Positions 11,397 through 22,450 of a stretch of DNA of 64,000 nt are shown here, in pieces. Position 1 is the stretch's first letter. Every line of letters starts with the position of its first letter. Origin of the DNA: Mya arenaria. Lineage: Eukaryota > Mollusca > Bivalvia > Myida > Myidae. Location: the NCBI RefSeq assembly GCF_026914265.1, contig NC_069134.1, positions 67,573,594 to 67,637,593 of the forward strand. The letters run 5' to 3'. The notes beneath the pieces are model-generated. The model made no database searches. It was given only the letters and a program-made list of their open reading frames with translations, and was not told where the DNA came from. Made by a program: the position numbers and the translations under genes.

Positions 11397-14300
11397 CTGA
11401 AAAATAGAAGAATTCACGTTACCATATATTGCAAGGGAACTAAGTCATGTACAGATTCTCTCAAAGCTTTGTCTAGATTTACCACCATTCAATGTAGAGA
11501 AAATAAACATTATAAATTCATTCAATCTATAATGAATTTGTTTAAATATCATACACATAATATACTAGTATTAAGTTTTCAATTAATGCTTGCACTCCAG
11601 AATATTCTGAAATACAACATGTGAGAATAGGGTTTTTACTTACTTGGCCACAATGCCGTCACGTTTTGCCAGCCTGTTGAGGCAGTCGTCTGACTCACCC
11701 TGCAAAACAACCAAGAGTAAATTACCAATATTACAAAATTTTCTCTACATATCGCCAATCAAAAGCGTTTTTTGGTCATATCAAATTACTTTGTACATGT
11801 AGCCTGTCAACAGATTCGAGTTTACTTGAGGGTAAAATATTTTTACTTTTTTTAATTAGTTCATTTTGCTATATATGCTAACACATTTATTGAAGAAAAA
11901 CTTGAAATATATTATGTTTAAATACCCTTCAAATTATTTTATTAAATCTTAAAAAAAATCAATCAATTGAACTTTATAGAACTTAGCTAAATAAAAAATT
12001 GAAAGAACCTCGAAGCGCCACAATTGGGCGAAACCAGGCTGATTTCTAGAAACTTCTTAAGCCTAACAGAATTAAGTAGGTCATTTTCTTTGGCAAAATT
12101 TCTTACTTCAACATGATTATGATAAAGAAAACTTAGTTGTTCATGATTCGCAGACAGATTTACAATGAAAAATAATCAAAATAGTATGAATATCATAAAC
12201 TATAGAACAAAAATAGTGAGCTTAGCATAATGGTGTTATAACATACTTAAGTATTTTCGAGAAATTGGCCCCTGACTTTTCATATGAACAGTAAAAAGTT
12301 TAAGTAAAAAAATTCTTGTACAAGTATGTAATGTAAAAACGTAGCATCATTACTTGAATCAAAGAAAGAGTAAAAGTAGCTCAAAACAACTCTAGTTAAG
12401 TATCATGAACTATGTGTTTATACTCTATCAAATCTAAACCTAACTAAAGTTGTTGGGCATAAACCATTTTTTAATTTTTACAGTGACCTTGACCCCAACC
12501 CCCTCAAAAGCAATCCCTTGCTAGCTCTTAAAATAAGCTACCTACACTGAAACTTTCATTACTATCCATCAACTCTAACTTAAGTTATTAAGGTGGAAAC
12601 CATTTGCCTATTTAAGTAACTATGACATTGACACCCACCCCCTCAAAAGCAATCTTAAGCTAGCTTTTCACAAAAGGTACTTATATTACTATCCATCAAT
12701 GCTAACTTAACTTATTGGGCAAAAACAAATGATTGATGCCAAACCTTCTCCCCATTCTAATAAACTGGTTTTCATTTGGAACCTACATGTAGTTAAATAT
12801 ACTCAATCAAAAAGTGCATCACTGCATATAGAAATAGGAATGGTTACTGAGTTCTTGCATTAAGGTGACAGATCACTGGGCAAGATGAAGTACGTACCAT
12901 TCGTCTGATGGCTCCACAGATGGCGAAGGTCTTGTAGCCCCCAGTCATCCTGCCAGTGGTGTCATCAACCTGCCAGTATTAATGTCAATGTGAATTTTAA
13001 ATTATGAAACAAAATTTACACAAAAACTTGTTTGTTTACAGAAAAGCGACATTAATGAAGAAAAAAAACTATGTCGACATAAATTTGTTGATAGCTATAT
13101 TTCAATCATGTCAGAGTCACAATGAGTGCATTGAAAACGCCAATGGCATTTTTTAAACGACACCCAGCTATTGTTTTGCTATCTGAGGGTAACATGTAAA
13201 TAGTAGATCTTAATAAAAAAAACAAGAGGCCCAAAAGGGCCTATGCTCTACTGGCTGGGTTTGTGTGGTCAACATCACTGTTTTCGAAGTTTCATCGAGG
13301 TACATTCAAAACTGAAGACTGTATCATGTTCGCAAGCATTTCTTACACAATAGCATTTTTTTATACTATCAAGGCCCATAATCAAATCATTTCAAGGCCC
13401 ATAATCTAGACATGCATGAGCAGATCTAGCTGGTTTTCGAAAGGACCCGAGCTCTAATGGATATCCAAATACTGTACAAGTTTCATCGAGATACAATCAA
13501 AACTGAAGACTGTATCATGTTAACAAGCAATTGTTTACACAATAGCATTTTTTTCTACTATCAAGGCCCATAATCTAGGCATGCATAGGGGGATCTAGCT
13601 GGTTTTCGAAAGGAACCAAGCTCTAATGGATATGTAGATACTGTACAAGTTTCATCGAGATAAAATCAAAACTGAGGGCTGTATCGTGTTAACAAGGAAT
13701 TGTTTACAGACGCTAAGACGCACATACTATATACACATTACCATCGCATAAGCTCTTCTGGCCTTTTGCCAGTAGAGCTAATAAATTTATGAGATTGTGA
13801 TTATAATGTTACATCAGTATAAAATGGATTTATTAAGATCCGTTTTGAAATCACACTTCTCCCTAACAACTTCTCCCTTGTTGATTCTTGTTCTAATACC
13901 ATACATCTTTATCAAACACTATAATTTGTAAAATGTTAATAATGCTTGGGAAACTAGTGTTGTATCATCTCATGACGGTTAAGATTCATGACTAACAAAG
14001 AGATGAAACTGGAAAAACAGACCATGACTCTAACAGAGCTTCCGTAAAAGGAAGTTTGGAAGGATGTTACTCCCTAGAAATGGGTTAAAACCTTCAAACC
14101 TTATTCCTTGGAAGTACAAAAACTTTCATAATTTTGAAAAAAACAAACAAGAGCTGTCACAGTATGTGACGAATGCCCCCGAATGTGACATTGACCTATG
14201 AACAAGGTCAGTACATGAAAAGTTGATCTTGCCTTTGTGTGTCAAATACATATGGCAAGTTATTTTAAATTGCCTCTGAACATAAAAAATACCACCCATA

Positions 14301-17300
14301 CTTGACAACCTACACTGTTATGTCCTTATATTCCGAATTCCCTTGTGAATAAACACTTAAGTGTATCTTTCACCTTAGAGGTAGGGACATGGGTCTTGCA
14401 CACGACATGTCATCTTGGTATGTGGAACACATGTAGCAAGTTATTTTGATATCTGTCCATACAAGGGAAAGTTACAGCCCGGACACGACAACCTATACTC
14501 TATGTCCTTATATGCATCACTCCATTGTGAATGAACACTAAGTGGGACCTTGACCTTTGAGGCAGGGACATGAGTCTTGCACGCGACACGTCGTCTTGGT
14601 ATGTGGAACACATGTGGCAAGTTATTTTAAAATCTGTCCATACAAGGGAAAGTTACAGAGCCGGATGGACGGTGCGATTTTAATATGCCCACCTTCGGGG
14701 GCATAAATACCCAAGTCAAAAGCTTGGAAGTTCATAATATCAAAACCTGGGGTCAATATTACTTTTATGCTCACATTTTCAATCAGGCCTAAAAAAAAAA
14801 ATACATTTGGTTCGGGTTACCCGACCCTACCTACGGAATAGGCGCCGACCCTAACGTTTTTATAGTCAGTTTGAAAAAAATAATGAAAAACTAAAAAAAA
14901 ACAAAAAAAAACAACTTTTTTTTTGCTTTTCAATATGTAGTTTAAAACCTTAATAGCTTATATAGAAGATAACTTTAACACCATTCTCCAATAATGAAAA
15001 TGACATTCTTATATAAAGCCTAATAATAAAAAAAAAATAAAAAAATAAAAAGCCTACCTACCCTACCTATTTTTGGAAAGGATGTAACCCTAACCAAACA
15101 ATTTTTTTTTTTAGGCCTCAGTCTTGATGTTAAATGAATTATCTGTGAATTTGGCAAGATATAGCTTCAAATTGTTTGATTTTAAACATACTATTTAAAA
15201 AATACTGGAAATAAATAAACTGTTTTTGGGGGAACTTAAGCTTCCAAATTTCAGTGAAAAACTTCGAATATTGATGGTCAAGAAGTTCATACTTCCCGTT
15301 TTAAATTCATAATAGAAGCCCTGACTCTTAAAAATCTGATTTGCACCAAGATTAATGACTTGGGTTTCAGACCCTGATGCAGTATGTATCTATCAGCACT
15401 AATTATGTGATATGTATCATCCAAACAAAATCTAAAAAGAATTTACAACTTTCCTTTATTTAATACTTTCACTAAAAATCCAACTATTTGAGTATTTTAC
15501 ATATTCACCTCAGCAAAGTTGATCTGGATTGAAGCATGGTCCTTGGCACCAATGATGCGGTTGCTGGCAGAGCTGAAATAAGAACTCAATCATGAAAAAT
15601 CTAGTATCTCCATTTCTGCATATTAATAGAGTTTAAATAGCATAAAAAGCCCTTAGGCAATTAACACTTTCTAACTTAGTTCCAGGTAAATTGAACCATA
15701 TTACCACTGTTGATCTGTCTTGAAATTTTGTTGCTTAATTTGCCCGGTTGGGCAAGCTGTTTACAAATTTGTTTACTATTTAATAACATTTTCAGGCTAT
15801 AACTTTAACAATTGTATGTTAACAGATTTTTTACAATTTTTGATACGGCAAATCCTTCACGTTCAAATTGATTTGTACCAAAAGTGGGTAGTTATTCTGA
15901 TCGGGATTTTGGGTTAAAGCATATTGTGACTATAAAATAAAAACAAGAAATTTTACCAGATAATATTATCTTATATTAGTTACGTACACAAAAAATAAAT
16001 ATCCAACAAATAACAGTGATTTTTATTTAAATTTTCAAACCACCTGTGGCTTTACAATTGGGAAAATAAGCGCGTTAATTCCCAAAATTGGGAAAATACA
16101 ATGAACATTAAAATGGTCATTTAAAATAACCAGTAACAAAGAGACCTATTAAAACTGTTTCAACTCTCTTTAATGACAGTTACTATCATCAAAACATGTA
16201 AAACATGATTTTTGTGCCAAATGATCCCTATCAATGTTGGGAAATTATTCATAAATATTAACAAAGGATATAATTTATATAATACTTTAATGAATTACAT
16301 TGGTATTTTCATCATAATATGCACTGACTCTGTTAACACCTTACATTGTTTAATCCCTTGTTTTAACTCTTTGAAATAAACAATTTCTTAATTCCTCTTA
16401 AATTGGATACAAAATCTGCTGTCTAATAAAAATGATGACTTTCACACTCATAGAGAGAATGGAATTAATATATCAATATTTTTATTTTTTCCAATTTCCA
16501 AATAGTCTTGTTTGCAATTGATCAAAACACAAATGAATGAATTTTGTAAAATCTCATCAACATGTTTCCTTCGGCATTCATCAAAAAGTAAATACACCAT
16601 CATTATAATAAATAAATACTTTATTTCACCCAGTTGTCTACTTTCAGTTTCATTTCTCAGTTCTGTCATTTTCCGATATTGGCAATGAAGGTCAATGTCA
16701 TGTATGTAAACATGTAGGTGAGGCATGACAAGGAACAGCATTGTCTATTTAATAAGTTATTTTAATCCCCTCCTGCACCGAATAATTTACTGTCACTTTT
16801 GAATTATAAATCCTTTTGTTGACAATGGCACATGTTTTAACACAATGTTTTTAACTCTTAATTTGTTACATACTCTCTGAATGGATAAAAAAAAATATAT
16901 TTCAACCAATGAAAATCCACCTTTCACCATGACGCGGATGTTACATCATTGTATGTCTCTTTGAATAGACGCTTGCATGTAAGGGAAATAACTGTTTTGT
17001 TTACATTTCCATCGTCTTTTATTCTTATTATTTTTAGTTTGAGAACTCCAGATTGGGAATTTGTATTCAGTAATGGGGAAAAAAAGGATACTTTAAGACA
17101 TGAATACCGGCTATAAATATTGCCGAAAAAAAAACCTGACAATTCATAAATGTATTTTTTTATTCATTTCTGAGGGGAATTGATAACCTTTTTTGGGGAA
17201 AATATGACTATTTTTGGGGAAAATTGGACGATTTTCGCCGAGGGGAAACATCCGTTATTTTCGTGTTTCATTCTGTCAAAACAAAACACAAGGCTGCAGT

Positions 17301-17957
17301 TAACAGTTTTATAACAATCGGAGCACTTCGGTCATGGCCGAGTTGTTACGATTGTATTTATGAGGTCTATCATAAAGCTTATCGGTGGTGGCTGAGTTAT
17401 TACGATTGGGTTGATTGTTGTTCCGGTTGGCATAATTGTTGTCTGTGTCAGTCAAGTGTTGTTTCATTGCAAAGGTAGATCATGTGTTTAATGCTTGTTT
17501 TGTGCAAAATAGCTTTGTACTTACATGGTAAAATTTGAATATAAACCTTTATTATCCATTTCAATCATAAAATACATCACTAGATACCATTTCAATATTT
17601 TTCAAACCAACCCAGTTTTAGCACAAACCCGTTTAGACGTTAGGGATTGACAGAATCCTGTAAAACACATCTAATATTTTAGACTAAAAAGTATAGCAAT
17701 AATATTCCATAATTTAATCAACTAAATTCTTCAGACATAAACTACAACCACTAGTTTCTCTAACAAGCCATCGAGCATAATTTAGTTGTAGTCGAAATGA
17801 CTCCATTATTGAAAAAATAATCTCAAGACTTAATATTAAAGAGTAAAATAGCGAATTAAAAAGAGGGGAAAGGCAGTTGTTTACCATTTACGGGGGACAT
17901 ACATGTCCACGAACTCGCCTGCTTCGTTTTGCATGATGATTTGTCTTTGTCGAAAGC
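11387..17957 (-). CDS. RPS21: Ribosomal protein S21 (eS21), spliced
   Basis: Component of the small (40S) ribosomal subunit. Five exons were read on the minus strand: 17957-17885 (ATG at 17934), 15572-15509, 12969-12898, 11699-11644 and 11396-11387. All introns start GT and end AG, and the phases agree. The spliced protein has 83 residues, the same length as human RPS21. It opens MQNEAGEFVDMYVPRKC, continues through SASNRIIGAKDHASIQI and KTFAICGAIRRMGESDD, and ends LAKRDGIVAKNF, all of which are eS21 signatures. The first ATG of the first coding exon is the family start. AATAAA signals follow the stop (minus strand, 11356-11347). A non-coding first exon upstream is likely, because a strong acceptor (TTTTACAG) precedes 17957. 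The gene looks intact. Its introns carry repeat elements. Confidence 0.95.
11644..11699 (-). CDS. RPS21: RPS21 fourth coding exon
   Basis: 56 bases encoding GESDDCLNRLAKRDGIVA and two bases of a Lys codon. The donor AA|GTAAGT would read as AAG TAA if it were not spliced, ending the protein two residues early. Confidence 0.93.
12430..12760. repeat. Old relatives of the 139-bp repeat in an S21 intron
   Basis: Two to three diverged units with CAGTGACCTTGACCCC, then CCCCCTCAAAAGCAATC, then AACTTAAGTTATT. They match the general plan of the array at 8390-9990 but are much more diverged. Confidence 0.65.
12898..12969 (-). CDS. RPS21: RPS21 third coding exon
   Basis: 72 bases, 24 codons, phase 0 on both sides. 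It encodes VDDTTGRMTGGY followed by KTFAICGAIRRM. The donor is GTACGT. Confidence 0.94.
13229..13790 (+). mobile_element. Dispersed repeat (family C, copy 3)
   Basis: The best-preserved copy. It starts ACAAGAGGCCCAAAAGGGCC with GCTCTACTGGC following, and ends GCTCTTCTGGCC, TTTTGCCAGTAGAGCT. The two ends are partly inverted relative to each other (GCTCTACTGG against CCAGTAGAGC). Inside, a unit of about 190 bp is repeated (TACAATCAAAACTGA; TATCATGTTAACAAGCAATT). Located in an S21 intron. Confidence 0.8.
14147..14707 (+). mobile_element. Dispersed inverted-end repeat (family D)
   Basis: Starts ACAAGAGCTGTCAC and carries GAATGCCCCCGAA near the left end; TTCGGGGGCAT is its inverted partner at 14694-14704. 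The interior holds a tandem duplication of about 180 bp: the words TCTTGGTATGTGGAACACATG and TCCATACAAGGGAAAGTTAC occur twice. It is non-coding and lies in an S21 intron. This layout is common among molluscan repeats. Confidence 0.78.
14785..15118. mobile_element. Short inverted-repeat element with AGGCCT ends
   Basis: Left end AGGCCTAAAAAAAAAA, right end TTTTTTTTTTAGGCCT, a perfect inverted pair. Inside the ends are further inverted words (GGTTCGGGTTACCCGACC and GGATGTAACCCTAACC). 334 bp, non-coding, in an S21 intron. Confidence 0.82.
15509..15572 (-). CDS. RPS21: RPS21 second coding exon
   Basis: 64 bases between TTATTTCAG and GTGAATATG. It encodes the end of the Cys codon and SASNRIIGAKDHASIQINFAE. 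Confidence 0.94.
17885..17957 (-). CDS. RPS21: RPS21 first coding exon
   Basis: ATG at 17934-17932. The preceding 23 bases of the exon are 5' UTR after a TTTTACAG acceptor. It encodes MQNEAGEFVDMYVPRK and two bases of the next Cys codon, and the donor is GTAAAC. Another reading is that CTTTCG at the exon start is a TOP-type transcription start; splicing from an upstream exon is preferred here. Confidence 0.93.
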
Positions 17958-18480
17958 CTGTAAAACAAAAACCAAACAATCAAATAACAAAATACAGACA
18001 ATACCAGCCAATTAACCCCAAATTATGTACGAATACAAAAAGACATGCCTACGATTCGATGGCGGCAGGAAAAGGAAGTAGCATGTGGACGCAATTAAGT
18101 ATAAGGAAAAATAACCAAAAGAAAACACAGGTTACATTCAACTAGTATAAAAACCACCGAAACTTGTTCAATATCATACGCAGTTATTTCCCATTAACTA
18201 AAATTAAAAGATAATTCGTCGCAATACTCCTACTACCTCATATATATTTAAGATATTTCAAATGGATGATATAAAATAGTTGACAATTTTAACAGTATTT
18301 TACATCACAGTTTACTATTATATCATCTTCTGCATGCACATATAAAGTATACAATAAATTTTAACTCCATGTTTGCTTACCATACACTATATGTGAGACT
18401 GCGTAGGTCGTGTAGGTTGAGGATAAATACAATGTATGACACAGTTGTGTTGCACTGAGGTATATAATACTTCCAAATTA
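17958..18480 (-). promoter_or_regulatory. S21 upstream region, probable non-coding first exon and promoter
   Basis: A good donor on the minus strand (ATG|GTAAGC, GT at 18380-18379) could end a non-coding first exon starting in 18381-18480, where a TATATAC word also occurs. The transcription start cannot be fixed from sequence. The 1.9-kb mobile repeat begins at 18481, so it directly abuts this region. Confidence 0.4.
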
Positions 18481-20407
18481 ACTATTATTACAATTCTTGT
18501 TGTGTGTTTTTTGGTTAACTGATTCTTATGAAACGTACACGGTTTATGTAGTAAAAAGTGTGCTCTTTCCTCGCCGATACACACCTGTTGTTTAGTGGTT
18601 ACGGATACTACATATTGGACAGATCTCAGGGCATACTTTTTAAGTTTTAAGTGGTTGTTATTGTTTTGAATTTATTATATGAATTTCACTTACAAAAATA
18701 CGTACAACACTTACAATGGTCACAATCCTAAGCATAACTTTCTTTATGACTTTTTTCTACTGTTTATTCTCGTTGGAAGTTATTATATTCTCTTTAAAGC
18801 AAAACAAAACCGCGAAGTGAAAGAAACAAACATGTCCGTTGATCATTTCTTTAAATATTTAAATTTGTTTTATAAATTATAAGGTAACAGCCTCTTTAAA
18901 AACAAAATTATTCGGATAGTATTGCAAGCAAGTTAGCTACTTTCAGGCACATATTACATTTCTCTAATGTTTAATTTATCAGTTGGTTTCAGTTGATACC
19001 AATACAAATATAAACACTCTTTGTGTATTTCAATACAATTTTTACATCTATGCTAAACCACGAAATACCTTTCCGCAAGTAAAGACACATTTCCCACCGC
19101 ATCCAGTGGTGAACAAGACTTTAAATTATGTTATGGTTTAACTATCGTTTTATATTAACTATAAAATATTTAAATTGCGGATTTATATGTTTCTGGTTAT
19201 TTAATAATAAAATGTTTAATTGTATGCGTTTAATGACACGACAAGTGAGCAATACATATTGACTATCATTTGGTGTTGTTTATTATTTTCCTTTATTAAC
19301 CGTTAAGAGAGTTAGCGCACTCATGTAACATAGAAGAGCTGAGAATAATTATAAATGCTTAAAGTATTCATATTCAGCTGAAGATTTGTGCGTCTCGTAG
19401 ACGATATCAGTTTTACATATTTTACACACAGCCACGAGAGTGTTAATGTCTTTGCCATTCTCGCAGCGAAAATCGAAAACTGGTCATACTAGTTCAGGGA
19501 TTCCAGTGCTGTGGGTTGTCTTTGATTGGCATACGCACGACAAGCAGGTCTAGAAACGTAAAGTAATAGCGAAATCACACGCTACACAAATCTAAAAACC
19601 GACTCGACCCGGTATTGTCTACTGGAACTCTGCCCCAGACTTCCTGGTATTAAATAGAATAAACCAAAAGTTGTTCACAACTGATTACTAGACGGGTCAA
19701 TGTCAATAACATATCGTGACGTTCACTGCATATCATTACGTCATATACGTACATAGCGTAACGTCGTGAAGGGTGCGTGTATTTGGGATCTGATTTTAAT
19801 GAGATTGAAGACGTGATGGACATCTTATTTGAAAATACATCTTGACAAGTTGACAGACGTTAGCTACTTACTGTTTTGTATAAATGTTTGGAAAGGAGTC
19901 TAAAAGTAATACCGCCCATCGCCATGTTCCACTTCCACCAGTGATTTTGGTAACTGTGTTGTGTAAAGTTAAATCTAGCCATTTTCTGCAAACGCTGACA
20001 CATGCAGAGAACTGTTGGTTGTTTTAGTCATTTGAATTGTTAAAGGTCTATACCTAAATGATACGATTCGAACATTTCTAGTACAGTAATTGTTTATGAT
20101 AATGTACATCCATATTATAAAGTTTACGAGAAATCATATGTGAACATTGATACTAGCCGAACCAACCCGACTCGAAGAATAATACAAAAGCCGACCCGTC
20201 CAAAAAATTAGACCCTTTGCAGCTAGTATTAAGCTTGAAATGAAGAAATACATCTACCTTATTTCATTAATAATTTGTCAACGTTGCTTGCTATTATGCA
20301 AGTTAGCATTTATATATTGGAGGGAATGCTACTATTATATTTATATGAAATACAATAGTCATAATGTGTTTTTTTTATATTTCCAGATAATTCAGAGGGA
20401 AATGTGA
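18481..20407. repeat. 1.9-kb direct repeat, left copy
   Basis: 1927 bp repeated at 28862-30752 (1891 bp) in the same orientation, roughly 98% alike by eye. The main length difference is a block of about 37 bases near 19214-19250, absent from the right copy. It starts ACTATTATTACAATTC and ends CAGAGGGAAATGTGA just after a splice-acceptor-like TTTCCAG. There are no TG..CA ends, no terminal inverted repeat and no target duplication visible. A 67-codon frame (18679-18882) with one hydrophobic stretch is kept in both copies, but nothing else marks it as a gene. Confidence 0.93.
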
Positions 20408-20546
20408 CAGTTTTCTTATGAGATTGGATGATGAATTTGGTAAACATATAACTAACATAGATTTCAAATTTCGACAAATTTTAGTTTCAGAAATGGTTCA
20501 AACTGATGAACCAATAGCTTGTGTTTAAAACATTTTAACATTATAG

Positions 20547-21948
20547 GACGAGACGATCAACCACAGCGACGTCCCAAGGACACCCGACCACATCATGCGA
20601 CTGCCAACAACAGACAGTGTTCTTGAGGGTAGCCAGATGTCCGCAGCCGCCAGTATCACCCACGAACAGGCATCTTTCAGGTACGGTACTTTTCCATAAA
20701 CAGGTTACAAGTAGTAGGTAAGGTTATATGTTATTATTTATGTAATAGTTATATAAAACGGAATCGCGGACATTGAAAATGTGTAATTCTTTTTCAGGGA
20801 CGAGTACGACATGGACACGTCCGATTTCGATGTGACCCGGCCCGACCGTGAACTGCTGCAAGAAAATCATGAAACGTAAGTTGTTATTTGTTATTACTTA
20901 ATCACGGACTTTGTAAATGTATTATCGACCGGTATAAATAACATGATATATATCACCGCAGATCACTGCAAGACGAGACGGTGGTTGACTTGCCAGAGGA
21001 CGCGCCAATCATTTACGAGATGGTCGAGGGCGGTTCAGTTCGTGGCGGTCAAAAGCTGGTGTCGTCGGACGGTTACGCCTACGTTAAGAAGAGGACCTTA
21101 GTAAGCGGGACGGTTGATTGGCGCTGCAGATAACATTTCGTATTGCAGGTGTTCCAGGCCATCGTCCGTCTTCTGCCATCAACCCAGGTCCAGACGTTTG
21201 TGACTGACTTTGAGGCCGGAATCTGGCAGGGACTTAGAAGCGTGTTCAACGATCCCGACATTCGGGGATGTGCCTTCCACTTCGGCCAGGCCCTATGGAG
21301 AAAGGCCCAAGAGTGTGGACTGCAGGTAATATATATAAAAGATGAGTTGATAAATAATATATCCATTTGGCTTTAAATGATGATACCACTACTTTTAATA
21401 GAAATAAAAATGATAATATCTTTTTTATTTTGGTGCTATTTCAGACTGCCTACAGTACGAGGGACGCCGTGTATCGGCTAATGCGTAAGGTCTTCGCGCT
21501 GCCTCTACTTCCAGCGGGCGACATCCCAGCAGCCTTCAGAAAGATAGAGGAAAAGATGGACGCCAACGACGAAAGAATGGTCTCCTTTCTTCAGTATGTC
21601 AGCAGCACGTGGATACAGAATGAGATGTGGCCAGTCGCTTCGTGGTCCGTCTTCGGCCACTCTATCCGTACCAACAACGATGTCGAGGGTTGGCACGCGA
21701 GGCTCAATCGACGGGCAAAAAAGGGAAACTTGCCTTTCTACCTGCTTGTTGAACTCCTGTACAAAGAGGCACAGGAAATTCCAATCATGTGCAAGTTGGT
21801 GAAGGAAAGGAAACTGTGCCGCTACCAACGAAAGGCTACAACATTGACACAAGGCCGACTCATGAAGCTTTGGGCGGAATATTCTGCTAATGAGTTGACA
21901 ACAAGCAGTCTGCTAAAAGCATGTGGTAGACTGTATGGGCCTGTTTAA
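20547..21948 (+). pseudogene. FLYWCH-MULE transposase gene lacking its middle
   Basis: DNA-transposon gene of the Mutator-like class with introns. Exons read: 20547-20680, 20798-20875, 20962-21133, about 21149-21325 and 21445-21948, with GT-AG junctions at 20681, 20797, 20876, 20961, 21326 and 21444. The third exon encodes the first half of a FLYWCH zinc finger (YEMVEGGSVRGGQKL, SSDGYAYVKKR, VDWRCR). The fourth and fifth encode the second half of a MULE DDE transposase, with TDFEAG, CAFHFGQALWRK and NNDVEGWHARLN carrying the second Asp and the Glu. The zinc-finger end and the transposase start with the first catalytic Asp are missing between about 21130 and 21149. It is therefore probably inactive. 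AATAAA follows at 22039. Confidence 0.85.
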
Positions 21949-21979
21949 ATATGAATGGTGGCTTTGGGGACATGTGCTG

Positions 21980-22125
21980 TTTATTCGTGATTCATGTAAA
22001 CACTGATATGTTCTATATGTGCTCGATTTATTTTGGTAAATAAACTGTTTTGGATTCATGTAAACACTGATATGTTCTTATATGTGCTCGATTTATTTTG
22101 GTAAATAAACTGTTTTGGAACATAT
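21980..22125. repeat. Two 65-bp direct repeats with poly(A) signals
   Basis: The block TTCATGTAAACACTGATATG to TAAATAAACTGTTTTGGA occurs twice in tandem after the MULE stop codon, each copy with an AATAAA. It is a simple duplication of the 3' UTR end. Confidence 0.85.
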
Positions 22126-22294
22126 ATCTTCTGTTGCTTTTAACTGATTTAACTGCCGATCTATTCGAACTTCACGCGATTTTTTCACAGTTTTATGGAA
22201 GATATAACGTCATACTGAGCACTCATATTCAAGTATTTATTAACAAATTAAAAACTAATGAGTGAATAATTAAAAAAAATATGTTTAAATCATG

Positions 22295-22450
22295 GTCCGT
22301 AAATTTCTAAATCTGGTCCATAAATTTCTAAATCTGGTCCGTAATGTCCCTAAATCTGGTCCGTAATGTCCCTAAATCTGGTCCGTAATGTCCCTAAATC
22401 TGGTCCGTAGTGTCTGGTCCGTAATGTCCATGGTCCGTAGTGTCCGTAAT
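22295..22450. repeat. 22-bp tandem repeat
   Basis: Five to six units of AAATCTGGTCCGTAATGTCCCT. The first two are variants with AATTTCT and the last two are truncated. Confidence 0.88.

Noticed and set aside
11700-17880. Intronic snoRNA in the S21 gene
   Set aside because: A search by eye for paired C (RTGATGA) and D (CTGA) boxes on the minus strand found only an isolated C-like box near 16310 with no D box at the right distance.
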